64,000 nucleotides of DNA from Cycas panzhihuaensis. Its lineage: Eukaryota; Cycadophyta. A program made the translations under genes and the position numbers. The notes beneath the pieces were generated by a model. That model made no database searches and was not told the DNA's origin. It saw only the letters and a program-made list of their open reading frames with translations. The stretch is from positions 163,749,741 through 163,813,740 of the forward strand of contig CM041465.1 of assembly GCA_023213395.1 (NCBI GenBank), written 5' to 3'. Positions 45,196-59,347 of this stretch are shown here, one piece after another. Positions within the stretch are counted from its first letter, which is position 1; every line of letters starts with the position of its first letter.

Positions 45196-45449
45196 GTAGA
45201 AAAACCACCTCAAAAAGTCATAATATATATCCCATCAAATTACATTGCATACAATATTCTATCCATCCTTTCATGTAAGAAGAAGATAGTATATGTATCC
45301 ATCATGTGGATAATAATCTTTTAATGGATTTTATAATTAGTTGGATGTCAATTTACTTTATTTACTAATTGACTTTATAAAGATTCCATTCATACGTAAT
45401 ATTTAATTATAATATAGAATTATTCTAAGATTCTATTACACAACCTAAT

Positions 45450-46443
45450 ATTCGCTCTTAATATTGACTTAGAGAATGCATCAATTTGAAGAAGACTTCA
45501 TCACATAGATCCCTCTTTAATAAAGACTTCTCTAACTTTAAGCGTGTGTCATAATTTTATATAACTAGCTTCTATAACAGACTTGGTCAATATATCTATA
45601 ATCTATAAATTTATAGGGAAGTGTAATAATTTAATAATGCCATCATTAACCAAATTATAAATAAAGTGTTGAAGAAGCTCGACGTACTTTGTCCTGGAAC
45701 GAGAAATAAGATTAGAAGTAATAGATATATTATTTTGATTATCAGCATTAATTTGAATAGAAAATTTTACACACAAATGAAACTTATTTATTAAAGATTT
45801 AATCTATAAAGCCTTTACTAACTTTAGCTAAGGTATAATATTTGACCCCAGCTTTGTAAAAGTAAAATGCTACATTTTTTCATTCATCTAGGTAATTAAA
45901 GTATACCCAACAAAGAAAACATAACCAATAGTTGATTTTCTCTCACCAATATCTCTAAGCCAATTAGAATTTCTAAAATTGATTAACTAAATATTAATGT
46001 TAGTATGATTATAGTTAAGGCCAAACTAAATGGTACCTTATGTGTGTCCTAGAATTCTTTTATATACCATTCAATCAAAATCATATAATGTTTTTATGAA
46101 TCTAGAGCATAAAGCATCTGAATAAGATATATGACAATGTGTATGTGTTAAATAGATTAAACTTCTAACGAACTATTGATATAAAGTTAGATTAACCAAA
46201 GGAGATTTTGTTATGATGCTAATTAATCTAATTATTATCTAAAGGCCCATTCAAATGGATACATCCATCTGTTAAATGATATTATATCACTCATGTAAAT
46301 ATGTCACTATTATATCATTCATTTTATAATCCATTATTTGGTCTTTGACCATTTAGTGTATTTACCAGCTTCAAGATTTGTCTCTTATTTGTGCTCCCAT
46401 CATCAAATTATAAACTTAGGTTCATAATAAGTGGTATTAGAGC
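45450..46443 (-). pseudogene. pol: Copia 'B' RT/RNase H, copy 2a, with LTR/PBS on its right
   Basis: Counterpart of 29960-30954. Plus-strand LTR at 46270-46429 and PBS TGGTATTAGAGC from 46432. Confidence 0.75.
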
Positions 46444-47614
46444 AAGCATTCTACCTTATCGAAAGATAATACTAATAAAGGAATAGAAAAAAGAAAAGAA
46501 CTCTCCAATCATACGCTACCCTTCTTCCTCTTATAGTCACCATCTACTCATGACCTTTCCACATTTCCCCTTTATCCATATAATCTCTTATTATGTATCA
46601 AATTCTGATTATCATGTAATCTATTAGAGAGACTTGTATCAAATCACCACTAATATATTTATAACATTAAAAGGGATGAATTACATGAATGGTAAAATTA
46701 CGATAGATGCAAATAGTATATATATTTATGGTAGGGATGTTGAATGAAAGTTAAAATCTTAACATGAGTTTTACATTATACTTAGGATCTGCATATTGAA
46801 ATCTTTATACAAATTTATACTTAACATTCTGTACCTATATTTCTCAAGTCCTATATAAACGATATAATATGTTTTGGTTGAATCTTCAGTCAAGTGCTTT
46901 GGCACCGTAATCACAGCTTAATATTCAATGTGGTATCTCTACCCATGACTTTGGAATATTCTTGGTGTTATTTGTATTTTCCATAACATTTGAAAGGTGT
47001 TCCACTAATACAAATAATATCTTTATATGTCCAACACTATTAAAGCATGAGAGGCTAGACCTACATGTGTGTCTAAGAGAAAACTAGTGGATAAGGCAAT
47101 GTATACCTCTTATCTTAAAGGGCGTGAAGTTGTCTATATCATATCAGAAGTGACAAAGGAGAGCATATCTATCTATATTGTAGTATAAATATCTATCTTA
47201 AATGTCATTGTTCTTGCAGGTAACTAGGAGGTTGCCCCCTCGAAGGGTATTGTAATACAAGTGCTTTTTTTGGAGTTATTTGCTTATTATATTGGTGTGC
47301 AATTATCATTAAGGAGTGGTATCCTAACAAGTGGTATCATAGCCAAGGTCAGGGGTTCGATTCTTAGAGGGGACGACCTTGATAGAACGCCGACATAGTA
47401 GTGTTCGCCAGGGGCTCGATGAGGAGCGAAATTACTAAGAGTGGGTCGCCAGAACGTTGATGCCTTGTGGGGGAGGTAATATTACACACTTGGGCGGTCT
47501 TCACTAACACCTCAGGGTTTTGGTGTAACAGTTCGTTACAGATAGATCATCATGTCATATGCTCTATATAAGTGTAGGACCATGGAGTCATGAGTATATT
47601 TACTCACATTATCC
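46444..47614. repeat. Non-coding repeat with second TRIM-like segment
   Basis: Counterpart of 30955-32150. PBS-like tggtatcatagccaagg at 47335, purine tract ttgtgggggagg near 47464. The segment between is slightly shorter than in copy 1 (a repeated 'accaagagtgggtc' is single here). Confidence 0.6.
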
Positions 47615-49262
47615 TACTTAAAGCATCCATGATGAAATTGGGTCAACATAACATAAAAATTTTAAATATATATGATATAGGAACATGAATCTATTTGATT
47701 CTTTAGCTAAAAGGGGTGTATAATTAACGGGATCCTTGATCACTTTGATGCCAATGTTGATTGTTGTCCCTTCAAAGGTGATACGTAATAGGGATAGAAT
47801 AGTAATAATTATATGATGGAATCTTACAAAAGCAAATTCCCTTAAATGAATCAACGAAATAGATTTAAATCATCAATAATCACATAGGGAAATTCATATA
47901 AGATTGTGCACTAGATTAGCAAGGTAGAAATCCCTTTAGCGTAGAAAATCCACCTTAAAAAATTGTAATATATTTATATTAAAGTGCATTGCATGTAATA
48001 TTCTATCCATCCTTTCATGTAAGGATAGGATAATATATTTAATCATTATGTGGATAATGATCTTTCAATATATTTTATAATTAGTTGAATGTTAACTTAG
48101 TTTATTTAATAATTGACTTTATAAAAATATCATTCATATATAATATTTAATTATAACATAACAATATCCTAAGATAATATTATACATCTAATATCCTCAA
48201 TATTGGCTTAGAGAATGTATAAATTTGAGGAATACTTCATCATATAGACCCCTCTTTAATCGAGACTTCTTTAACTTTGAGCAGGTGTCATAATTTTATA
48301 TATTTAACTTCTATAATAGACTTGGTTAATATATATATAATCTATAAATCTCTAATGAAATACAAAAATTAAGAAGTGCCATCATTAACTGAATTATCAA
48401 TAAAGTGTTGATTAGGCTCATTGTACTTAGTGTTGGAATGAGAAACAAGATTAGAAGTTATACATATGGTACTTTGATTACCAACACTAATTTGAATAGA
48501 AAATTTTAGAGACAAACCAATTTCATTTATTAAAGATTTAATCTATAAGGCTTCCTTACTAACTTTGACAGAGGCATGATATTTGGCCTCAGTTGTATAA
48601 ATAGAAAAAGGCTATATTTATTCACTCATCTAGGTAATTGAAGATCCAATAAAGAAAACCTAACTGATAGTTGATTTTCTCTCATTAATATCTATAGTCC
48701 AACAGGAATTTATGAAATTGACTAACTCAAGATTAAGGTTAATGTGATTATTATTAACACCATACAAAACTCAATTTCTTGTAGGTATCGTAAAAAATCT
48801 GTTATTCACCTTCTAATAGGAATCATATGGGTTTTTCATGAATTTGGAGCAATAAAGCATCTAAATAAAATATATTAAGATGTGTATGAGTTGAATAGAT
48901 TAAGTTTAACTAACTATAGATATAGAGTTAGATGAACTAAAGGAGATTTTGTTATAGCTCAAATTAATCCAATTATTATCAAAAGGCACATTTAAATGGT
49001 TGCACCTATTTACTTAAATGATATTATATTACTCATATAAATATGTGACTATGATATCATTTATTTTATGATTAATTATTCGTCTTTGACCCTTTAGTAT
49101 ATTTACTAGTGCTTATGTGTTCTTCCCAGATTTGAGCTCTTTTGTCATAAACTTATGAACTTAGGTATACATAAACAAGGAATTCAGAGTAACAATTTAG
49201 CCTTGTGGAATGATAATAATAATAATAAAATAATAGAGTTCGTAAACAACTCTCTAAACCAC
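47615..49262 (-). pseudogene. Protease fragment (copy 6 of 6) plus Copia B, copy 2b, running into the gap
   Basis: Counterpart of 32150-33800. Protease motif SLLRITFEGTTINIGIKV at 47700-47790, RNase H at ~48290-48640. Sequence is lost at 49263. Confidence 0.7.
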
Positions 49263-49762
49263 NNNNNNNNNNNNNNNNNNNNNNNNNNNNNNNNNNNNNN
49301 NNNNNNNNNNNNNNNNNNNNNNNNNNNNNNNNNNNNNNNNNNNNNNNNNNNNNNNNNNNNNNNNNNNNNNNNNNNNNNNNNNNNNNNNNNNNNNNNNNNN
49401 NNNNNNNNNNNNNNNNNNNNNNNNNNNNNNNNNNNNNNNNNNNNNNNNNNNNNNNNNNNNNNNNNNNNNNNNNNNNNNNNNNNNNNNNNNNNNNNNNNNN
49501 NNNNNNNNNNNNNNNNNNNNNNNNNNNNNNNNNNNNNNNNNNNNNNNNNNNNNNNNNNNNNNNNNNNNNNNNNNNNNNNNNNNNNNNNNNNNNNNNNNNN
49601 NNNNNNNNNNNNNNNNNNNNNNNNNNNNNNNNNNNNNNNNNNNNNNNNNNNNNNNNNNNNNNNNNNNNNNNNNNNNNNNNNNNNNNNNNNNNNNNNNNNN
49701 NNNNNNNNNNNNNNNNNNNNNNNNNNNNNNNNNNNNNNNNNNNNNNNNNNNNNNNNNNNNNN
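49263..49762. other. Assembly gap, exactly 500 N
   Basis: A round number of N, the usual placeholder for unknown size. It abuts a (TA)n array, so the assembler probably failed inside the simple repeat. Copy 1 suggests at least ~0.9 kb of unit sequence belongs here. Confidence 0.95.
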
Positions 49763-51504
<1,742 letters not shown>

Positions 51505-51507
<3 letters not shown>

Positions 51508-52315
51508 TGAAATTAAATGCATATTATATACATTAATAAGAGATTATAAAATAAGTATGCTCAATAAAGAATTACGCCACATTCAAGAGTACATGCAAAA
51601 AAGCTTTTGAGAATATTTACCATCAGAATGAAACTTATCATATTATAAGTATGCTAGAGCCTTGAAAAGGTAAATGGAGAAACTTGAGTATGAACATATG
51701 ATAAATGAAGAATGGTAGTATTAAATCACATATTCAATATCGATTTGAAAAATATTTTCTTTTGATAAAGTGTTAAAAGTTAGAGAAATAATTCCTCCTA
51801 GTCGTATGTAATCATTTCATAATGAATTAGTACAAAAGAAGCAAACAAGTAATGTCGAAAAAATAAATGATTAAAAAAGTAACGATTTAACCTTCCAAAA
51901 TATCATGTCATGGTATAGGATGAAGTTCTAGACAGTGCATCATAGAAGAAAAATGTTCCTAGTAGTTATTATTCAAATATATCAAGAATATTATATAATA
52001 AAATTATTGAGTATGAAACAAGAGATAATCGACCACAAGCTTGGGAACTAAATGACCTAACTCCTAATATAACTAATGATACTCATAATAGTACGAGATA
52101 AATTTTTAATGAAAGTTTTAGTAAAATCAATATACATGATAATAAGAATTAAATAGTTACAATGTATATACCAGAGAACTCCCTAATGCCAAGGATAACA
52201 GTTTTTCCTTGTAATGAATCTAGAAAAACCCTAGGCATTTATATAGTATCATATATTTCAAGACAATATTAGTTTATATCAATACTAACATTGAAGAGTA
52301 TAAATAACTAATAAT
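51505..52315. repeat. Repeat block, third copy of 18640-19500
   Basis: Starts ataatgaaattaaatgc, matching 18650. Runs through the same AT-rich sequence to ~52315, where it joins Copia C. The join contains a short local repeat of ataggtcatgttaggtc (52318 and 52355 region). Confidence 0.7.
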
Positions 52316-52469
52316 CAATAGGTCATGTTAGGTCAAGTATAAATTAACTATATAGGTCATGTTAGGTCGAGTATTTGTTAAATAAACCAAACTTCCTATT
52401 AGTTGATGATACCAAGTATAATCAACTGAGGGGAATCCTTTAGTTTTACTCAACCTGGTTAGGTGTATC
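52316..52469 (-). pseudogene. pol: Copia C, copy 3, left half (target of Copia D)
   Basis: Matches 25920-26043. Ends in the target site gtatc (52465-52469). Continues at 59187. Confidence 0.75.
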
Positions 52470-52781
52470 TGAAAGAAGTTAATGTATCAAGGTCATTTGT
52501 GTAGATTGATTATGTGACCTTAGAATATATTATTAGCATTAGTTTCTTAATGAAATATACTTTATGTGCATTTAGATATAATTATGGGTTCATGTCATTA
52601 GGCAGCAAAATCCCAACCCTAATGCTCACCCTCAATAATAAAAGGTGAAATCTCAAGGAGGGAGTTATTATTCATTCTCACCTCCAAGCTTGCTCTCATA
52701 TATTGTTTCATCTTCTTTTTCATTCTCCATTGCCATTGTGTGCATGTGAGTGATTTATCTCCTACATCCATCCTTCCTTCA
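52470..52781 (+). repeat. 5' LTR of Copia D
   Basis: Starts TGAAAGAAGTTAATG, ends CATCCTTCCTTCA. 312 bp, same length as the 3' LTR. Confidence 0.95.
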
Positions 52782-52783
52782 TG

Positions 52784-52800
52784 TGGTACCAGAGCCAGAA
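52784..52800 (+). other. PBS of Copia D (tRNA-Met type)
   Basis: TGGTACCAGAGCCAGAA two bases after the LTR; one change from TGGTATCAGAGC in the first 12. Confidence 0.9.
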
Positions 52801-54760
52801 GGGGATCTATTCACTCTATTCCACTTGCATGGAGTCATTTTGCCCCTCCTTCACCTTCAATGTGAAGTATTGATAGTGCATTCTTTATTTTTTTCACATT
52901 TTGAGAGCATAAAATTATAGTATTTTGTATGTTACTACTTTGACCATATGTAAAAAAATTTAAAGGTGAAGAATACAGGTTTTTGAAGCCATTTAGTTGT
53001 CGGAACAGTCCCGGGAGCATTAAAGGCCCAAATTTTCATAAAATTTTAACCATCTTAGAATTTGATAAAATTTGGCATGCAAGGTTGCCTTCACTCAAGG
53101 ATCATTTTTGTCTTCTGGAGAAATGTTAGATTCAGCCTACAACAATGAGTTATGGCTGTGACAAAAAGGGTAATTTTTGTGGATATGTGATTTAAAGCAT
53201 TTTTCCTAATGAAATCCTTCAATTATAGGCTGAAGATCTAAAAGTTTTATTAAGGGATCTAGTAAATTTATGTATTAACATCATTTTAAGATAAATCTCA
53301 TCAAACTTCATCCGCTGGTTAGTGAGATCTATGCAGTTTTCCCACGGTTGCTGATTTTGCCTACTCAACCCTACAAAGGACCTTACAAGGGCATTTCAGT
53401 TAATTTTTTAGTAGATTTTATAGATGGTGCAGAAGGATAAGTTAATGTACATGTTAAACATAACTTTTAACATATTGAGGTTTAGACTCTGAGATAGTTG
53501 ATCTGGCATGATTTTACTTTGGTGTTTTTTCAAGCAGAAAATGTTTTGTGCCTTTTCTGAAATCTAACTTCATAACTCTATCAGAAACAACATTTTGAAC
53601 ATTTTTTACTTTTATCATAAATTCATGTTTCATCATTTAGGCCTTCATATTTGTAATTTTTTAAAATTTACTCATTTATCATTATTTGTAATTTTTGTGA
53701 AAAAATCATAAAATAGGGCAAAATGGCATGCATATAGATTTAGAAAAATCATCATTTTAGCGGCAAGTTGATCCACATTTTAGCCCATTGTGGCTTTTGT
53801 ATCAAAACTTCCAAAATCATATTTGGAAAAATTGTATTAAAGCAAAGGAAATCTTGGATCAGAAGCAATATTCAGTTCCCCTGCTAAATCTAGCATGCTT
53901 TTCTATTTGCACACATAGCATAAAGCATCACAAAAGTAGTAACAATAATAAAGCATCACAAAAATAGCAGTAATAACAAAGCATCACAAAAGCAACAATA
54001 ACAACAAAGTAAACACGAAAAGCAAGTAAGCACATTTGGCAAGTTTCTATTTCAATTTTTAGTTATATGGAAATATGTTATACTATTCCTAAAAGGAATC
54101 TCATCTATATGATCTATACCGCCAGTTCTTGACTTATGTGCACACTCACCTTGGTTGAAATAGACCAAGGTTGGCTGAAGTCTAGGCCCTAAGGGAGGTG
54201 TGAGTTTCATACTGGGTCTGGTCTTAACCAGAATAGTGGTGGAGGGATAGGTTAGCCATACCTATGGCCTCCAATTAGGGATAATCCTGATAACCACCTG
54301 GAAAAACTGAAAACCTTAATGCAAGATTAAAATTAACCCAGTCCAATATCTGTCAAAGCTATGGGATATGCAGTACCATTTGACACTTTGGAGGAGGTAT
54401 ATAGCTGCTCATTGGTGAAGTAGGTGAGGACTGGGAGTACCTGGGCTCCACTATGACTTAGATTTCATCATCAAACGTAAGTGTAGGTATTGCGAGTGAA
54501 GGCTCTAATTATATACTAGAAGCCTTAGGCATCGAAACCTCACCTATATTTAGACATAAGTGAGAGGTTAGTGGCATGACACATCACCAATCTTTGCCAG
54601 CTCTACATTAGGCCTCATTCTTGCATCATTACTTATATTCATTTTTTATATAATTATTAAAAAATAGTTAATCATTGCTTGCTTCTCATCATAACAATCA
54701 TTTCTACATCCCTGTTGCTCTAGGTGTACTAGCCACACATGTTAGTGACATATACTTCTA
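52801..54760 (+). other. Long untranslated leader of Copia D
   Basis: About 1.9 kb between PBS and the first gag trace, long for a Copia element. AT-rich, with an irregular tandem of aagcatcacaaaa at 53930-54000. No protein recognised. It may be leader, an old insertion, or decayed gag start. Confidence 0.5.
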
Positions 54761-55735
54761 TCATCTCTTCTATTTCTTCATCATCACCACGTCATCTCAA
54801 TTCAAGAAAAATGTTAACTGTGTATTGAAAGGCAAAGAAAATTGGGATATATGGTACACTAGAATTAAAAATACTGCAAAGTATAAAGGCCTTTAGAGAG
54901 CCCACTTGTAGCCTACACCCAGCATACTAGTAATGACTACAATAGCTGTTTCGAGTGGATTTGCCCCAACATCTCCTACAGATGCTGCAACTAAACTACA
55001 ATGAGAGATAGATGATGAAAAGATTCGTGTAGTAATTTTGTTGGTCATTGATCACTCCTTGCACAACTTAATAAACGAAGAGGAACCTGATACAGCCTGG
55101 AAGGTCTTAGAAGTTCTTAGAAAGAACTTTGATACAAAGTCAGATTTAGAATTTGTTCATCTTGTTTTGAAAATGAATAAATTAAAAATGTAGAATGGAT
55201 GAGCTCATGAGACAATAAATCTCCTTTGACCAATTAAATGGGCAATTGATAAAGACTTTAAGACCTAATGCATCACTTGGGCATTTTTTATCCAGTCATG
55301 TTTACATGTCCCCGATTATAAAAACTTGCTTAGAAGTCTTCAATCTAGTGGAACATTGAAGATACTCAACTTTGAAGCACTTGCCGAGAAGTTTATAGAA
55401 TTTGATAAGACCTTTGATACAAACTTTGTAGCCTTTAACTCTCTTCCAAATGCAGTCTTTGAGGTAGAAGAAGAAGTTTGCTACACAAAAAATCAAGGTC
55501 CCTCTCGTGGCAAAGGAAATAACCGAGTAAGAGGAAGAGGAAGAAATATGGGGAATCGTCCACAAGATCAATCAAACCCTCAATCACAACCTCAATAGTT
55601 TTAAGGCCAAGGGCCACCTCAACAAAGAGCAAGATAGTCAGGCCAAACTAGTACTTTTTCAGGGATTGGTAATCAAACCATTATGTGTGATCGGTGTAAC
55701 CATAAAGGACACTTAGCAAAAGATTATAGAACTAC
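54761..55735 (+). pseudogene. gag: Copia D gag
   Basis: LKGKENWDIWYTRIKNTAKY, AWKVLEVLRKNFDTKSDLEF, EALAEKFIEFDKTFDTNF, then a Gly/Arg/Gln-rich stretch (RVRGRGRNMGNR) and the knuckle CDRCNHKGHLAKDY at 55687. This is the Copia gag layout (x-N-Y-x-x-W, then C-x2-C-x4-H-x4-C). The last Cys of the knuckle is Tyr. Stops near 54895, 55001, 55193 and others. Confidence 0.8.
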
Positions 55736-55994
55736 CACTTATAAGTTGGCCAAGTTCTAACCAAAACATAGAGCTCACAATATTGAAGAAACTTGTGAAG
55801 AATCCTTTAGTGGTGTAGGTTTTGTATAAGCACACATTCAAAGAATTGAGAGATCTTTAGCATCAAATGCCATTGACTAACCAAAGAGATTCTTTGAAGC
55901 TTGGTGTGGATATATCACTTGTGAATTCCCTTCACCAATGCCAAGCATAATTGGAATTGCCAATAGTGTGGCTTCAATCGATGGACATTAGATC

Positions 55995-57300
55995 ATGGAC
56001 ATGGGAGCAACTCAACATATGACATGCAATCGTAGTCTATATCAAGCATTTGACTCAAATGTTCAAAGAGTTGTTCACATGGCTGATAAATCACAACAAC
56101 CTATTGAAGGAATTAGCAACATTCGCCTAAAACTCCTAGGCTTAGAAGATTTTACATTGCTTGATGTCTTATACATACCCAATCTCAAACAAAACCTACT
56201 CTCTTTATCCACACTTATTTCTTGTGGATTTGATCCAAGTGTGATTGTAAATGACCAGACTCTTAAGGTCATTCACCCTCCAACTAATCAGGTGATTTTG
56301 ACTGGACATGTCTTCAGCAAACTCTTTCGACTAAATGGCTCTCCATCTTCTGAAGCCCATTGTGCCCAAAGCCCTTGTGTCGATGAAGAATTTACATTTA
56401 ATTCCATCTTAACCCATCTAACATTGTCACCAAAAGCTATTTGGCATGCTCGTATGGGTCATGTTCACATTAATAGACTTAGAGATCTTTCTGACACTCT
56501 TCCAAACCTTCCAAAGTTTTCCTCTAAGGCCTTTAAATGTGAAGCTTGTATCATTACCAAATCCCATCGATAACCCTTTCCCAAAAGTCAGTGGAAATCT
56601 AGCCATCCATTACAATTGGTACACTCTGATTTGTGCAGGCTAATGCCCATTCCTTCATTAAAGGGCAAGCTATATTACATCTCTTTCGTTGATGATTTTA
56701 CTAGAAAAGTATGGGTAGCTTTTCTACACAAGAAAGATGAAGCATTTCATATTATTAAGGAATTCAAAGCCCTCACTGAAAAAGAGTCAAGTTATCAACT
56801 CAAATATCTTCGAACTAATAATGGTAGCAAATATACCTCACATGAGCTTGAAAGCTACCTTCGAGACAATGGCATCTAGCATCAAATAACAGTAGCAGGT
56901 ACCCCATAGTAAAATGGAGTTTCCGAGCACATGAATAGGACAATCATAAACATGGCTCATGCTATGTTAATATATAAAAATGTACCTGCCTATCTATGGG
57001 CTGAAGCAATATGGATAGTCGTTTATTGTATCAATGAAATTAGCCCATCAAAGGAAGTATAATTACCTAATGAAAAGTGGTCAGGACAAGCATCCATTGT
57101 TCATTACTTTAGAATTTTTGGCTCTACATGCTATGCATATATTTTGGATGTAGATCGAAATAAACTCCAGCCAAGGACACTTAAAGGCATCTTTGTTGGA
57201 TACCCTATGGATAAGATAGGGTATAAGGTCTCCATACCTTCACAACAAAAAATCATCGTTACCATAGATGTTTTTTTATGGAGATAGATGATCAATTACT
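55995..57300 (+). pseudogene. pol: Copia D protease and integrase
   Basis: Protease MDMGATQHMTCN (usually D-S-G-A-T) at 55995. Pre-integrase WHARMGHVHINRL and CEACIITKSHR to 56570. Integrase core: VHSDLCR (first Asp), SFVDDFTRKVWVAFL, LRTNNGSKY where the second Asp (R-S/T-D-x-G) is Asn, and NGVSEHMNRT with the Glu. Then LWAEAIW and FGSTCYAYI. Stops at 56907 and 56910 are two adjacent Gln-type losses in P-Q-Q-N-G. 193 codons (55995-56573) remain open. Confidence 0.88.
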
Positions 57301-57835
57301 TAAATTAGACTCCATAATACCCTCACGTCGCTACAATAATATTATCAAGTATGATGTTCAGATTCCAAAATTTAGGGGGGGGGGGCAAACATAAATTACT
57401 CCAAATGTTGGAAGCTGACAATAGAGCCTTGGAGGATACAAGTTGTGACTCTTAACAAATGAGTGCACATCCAGCACCATCTTTTGAAGATAACAGAGTT
57501 GACAAAGGCAAAGCCATTATAGAAGAACCATCCTCTCCACCTTCAATTGACAAAGATAAAACAGTGGTAGAAGGACCATCTTCCTCAAGCACATCAACAT
57601 CCTTCTCACAAAATAATCATTTTAACGAATATGATAAGAACCAAGAAGATGGGGAAATGAGGACATCATTCCCAACACGAGGATCTCGAGAAGCCCGCCA
57701 GCTCAATAAGGACATAGGACCAAATGAGGTGGGCAAAACTGGCACTTGAAGTGCCCATAGAGCAAGGATACATGAATCATCATATACTAAGCTTGAACCA
57801 ACATAATTGCACCTTACTCTTAATGAAGAGCCCTT
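57301..57835 (+). pseudogene. Copia D integrase-RT linker
   Basis: Low-complexity Ser/Pro/Glu-rich open frame (57459-57749) with a poly-G run at 57376-57384. Corresponds to the variable linker between integrase and RT in Copia pol. No domain. Confidence 0.5.
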
Positions 57836-58380
57836 AACGTACTAAGAAGTTATAAAGCATACAGCCTAGAGAAATGCTATAAACGAAGAGTACCAATCTC
57901 TTATCAAGAACAGTACATGGGAGCTCATTGATCTACCATTTGGCAAAAAGGTAGTTTAAAATAAATGGGTGTTCAAAAATAAATATAGATCATATGACAC
58001 CCTTGAAAAACACAAGGCAAGGTTAGTAGCTAAAGGATTTACATAAAGGGAAGGCATTGACTAGACTGAAGTCTTTGCACCTATAACCCTTGTCTTTGCA
58101 CCTACAACCCTTCTGAGACCAATAAAGAGGTGATATGACTAAGAAAATTATTGGAAACATTGAATATCACCCAAATAAGTCCTACGAGTCTTCATGTGGA
58201 TAATCAATCAGCAATCTACATGGCAAAAAATCCTCTATTTCATGATTGTACCAAACACATAAGTACGAAAGTCCATAAGATTAGGGAACTTGTTCATGAT
58301 AGTATAATTCAATCAGATTACTATCCCACAACAGATCAAGTAGCCGATATCTTCACCAAATCATTGTAAAGGGTGAAGTT
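57836..58380 (+). pseudogene. pol: Copia D RT start fused to RNase H end (internal deletion)
   Basis: RT start: NSTWELIDLPFGKKVV, NKWVFKNKYR, KHKARLVAKGFT and TEVFAP. The next ~250 residues of RT, with the Y-V-D-D box, are absent. After ~60 bp the RNase H end follows: TSLHVDNQSAIYMAKNPLFH, KIRELVHDSII, QVADIFTKSL. A 21-bp tandem duplication (gtctttgcacctayaaccctt, 58071-58112) marks the deletion point. Confidence 0.88.
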
Positions 58381-58862
58381 TAAACAGTTATGAAGGCAGC
58401 TCGGCCTTAGGGCCTCTATCTTTGATTGATCAAAGAAGATGGCAAGAGGATCATCATACTCTATTCTCTTCATGAAAACCCCTGTGGGTGCAGAAGAATA
58501 AGAGTAAGTCTCTGCTCTATCCTCTTTGTGAAAATCCCATGTAGGCATGAAAGGATATGGGTTGTACTTGTTTTAGAAAATCAGAACCTATGAAAACCCA
58601 AAAGGGCATAGGGGATGACCAAATAGTATATGGAGACTTAGCAGATTAAGCTATACATTTAAGCTACTTGGCTATCAGGCTACATCAAAGAGCCACCTTA
58701 GCCATTTTAATTTATAACAGGGGCTATAGATCTTAGAAAGATCATGGGTTTTTATTCCCCATGAGGGTTTTCCTACAAAAATGTCATTTAGAATTTCAAT
58801 GTAATAATGAGACTCAAATGAAGACCTCATAGAATAGATTTTCTGAAAATGACCTTCCACCA
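58381..58862. other. 3' untranslated region of Copia D
   Basis: About 480 bp between RNase H and the purine tract. No coding content recognised; frames here are chance. Confidence 0.5.
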
Positions 58863-58873
58863 TTAAGGGGGGA
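58863..58873 (+). other. Polypurine tract of Copia D
   Basis: ttaagggggga immediately before the 3' LTR. Confidence 0.85.
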
Positions 58874-58874
58874 T

Positions 58875-59186
58875 TAAAAGAGGTTAATGTATCAAGATCA
58901 TTTGTGTAGATTAATTATGTGACCTTAGGATATATTATTAGCATTAATATCTTAATGAAATGTACTTTATGTGCATTTAGATGTAATTTTGGGTTCATGT
59001 CATTAGGCGAGAAAATCCTAATCCTAATGCTCACCCTTAATAATAAAATGTAAAATCTCAAGAAGGGAGTTATTATTCATTCTCACCTCCAAGCTTGCTC
59101 TCATATCTTATTTCATCTTCTTTTTCATTCTCCATTGCCATTGTGTGCATGTGAGTGATTTATCTCCTAGATCCATCCTTCCTTCA
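58875..59186 (+). repeat. 3' LTR of Copia D
   Basis: 312 bp, ends CATCCTTCCTTCA followed by the gtatc target duplicate. Its TG start is mutated to TA. Confidence 0.95.
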
Positions 59187-59347
59187 GTATCACTAGCATT
59201 ACAACCACTCATTTTGAAATTCTTCAAGATGTTAGTTTGATACTTTCTTTATGATATATATATGCCTTTACCACTTTGCCATACTTTAATGCTAAGAAAA
59301 TAATATAATTATCTCAAATTAGTCATCTTAAAGTTTAAACTCATATA
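59187..59347 (-). pseudogene. pol: Copia C, copy 3, right half
   Basis: Continues 52469 without loss apart from the TSD. Matches 26039-26194. Confidence 0.75.

Larger units (their letters stand above)
41026..49262. repeat. Second copy of the 25.5-33.8 kb block (offset ~15.5 kb)
   Basis: From the shared gattatcaca/taataaat at 41028 (25533 in copy 1) to the gap, the order and orientation of every piece match copy 1: Copia C end, Copia A with 216-bp LTR, protease fragment, Copia B, LTR/PBS, TRIM-like segment, second protease/Copia B unit. The offset is 15495 at the left end and ~15463 near 47584. Divergence by hand is ~7% over 205 bp at 41028 and ~2% in the 216-bp LTR. Confidence 0.9.
52470..59186 (+). 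mobile_element. Copia 'D' element with both LTRs and exact 5-bp TSD
   Basis: 6717 bp inserted in Copia C. Identical gtatc flanks (52465-52469 and 59187-59191). LTRs are 312 bp each with about 22 differences (~93% identity). It has PBS, gag with zinc knuckle, protease, integrase, RT remnant, RNase H and a purine tract. Most of RT is deleted, and stops lie in every domain. Orientation is opposite to the surrounding Copia elements. Confidence 0.95.

Noticed and set aside
53929-54010. aagcatcacaaaa repeats as a CRISPR-like array
   Set aside because: Irregular spacing, short unit, AT-rich spacers of similar sequence, and a plant context.
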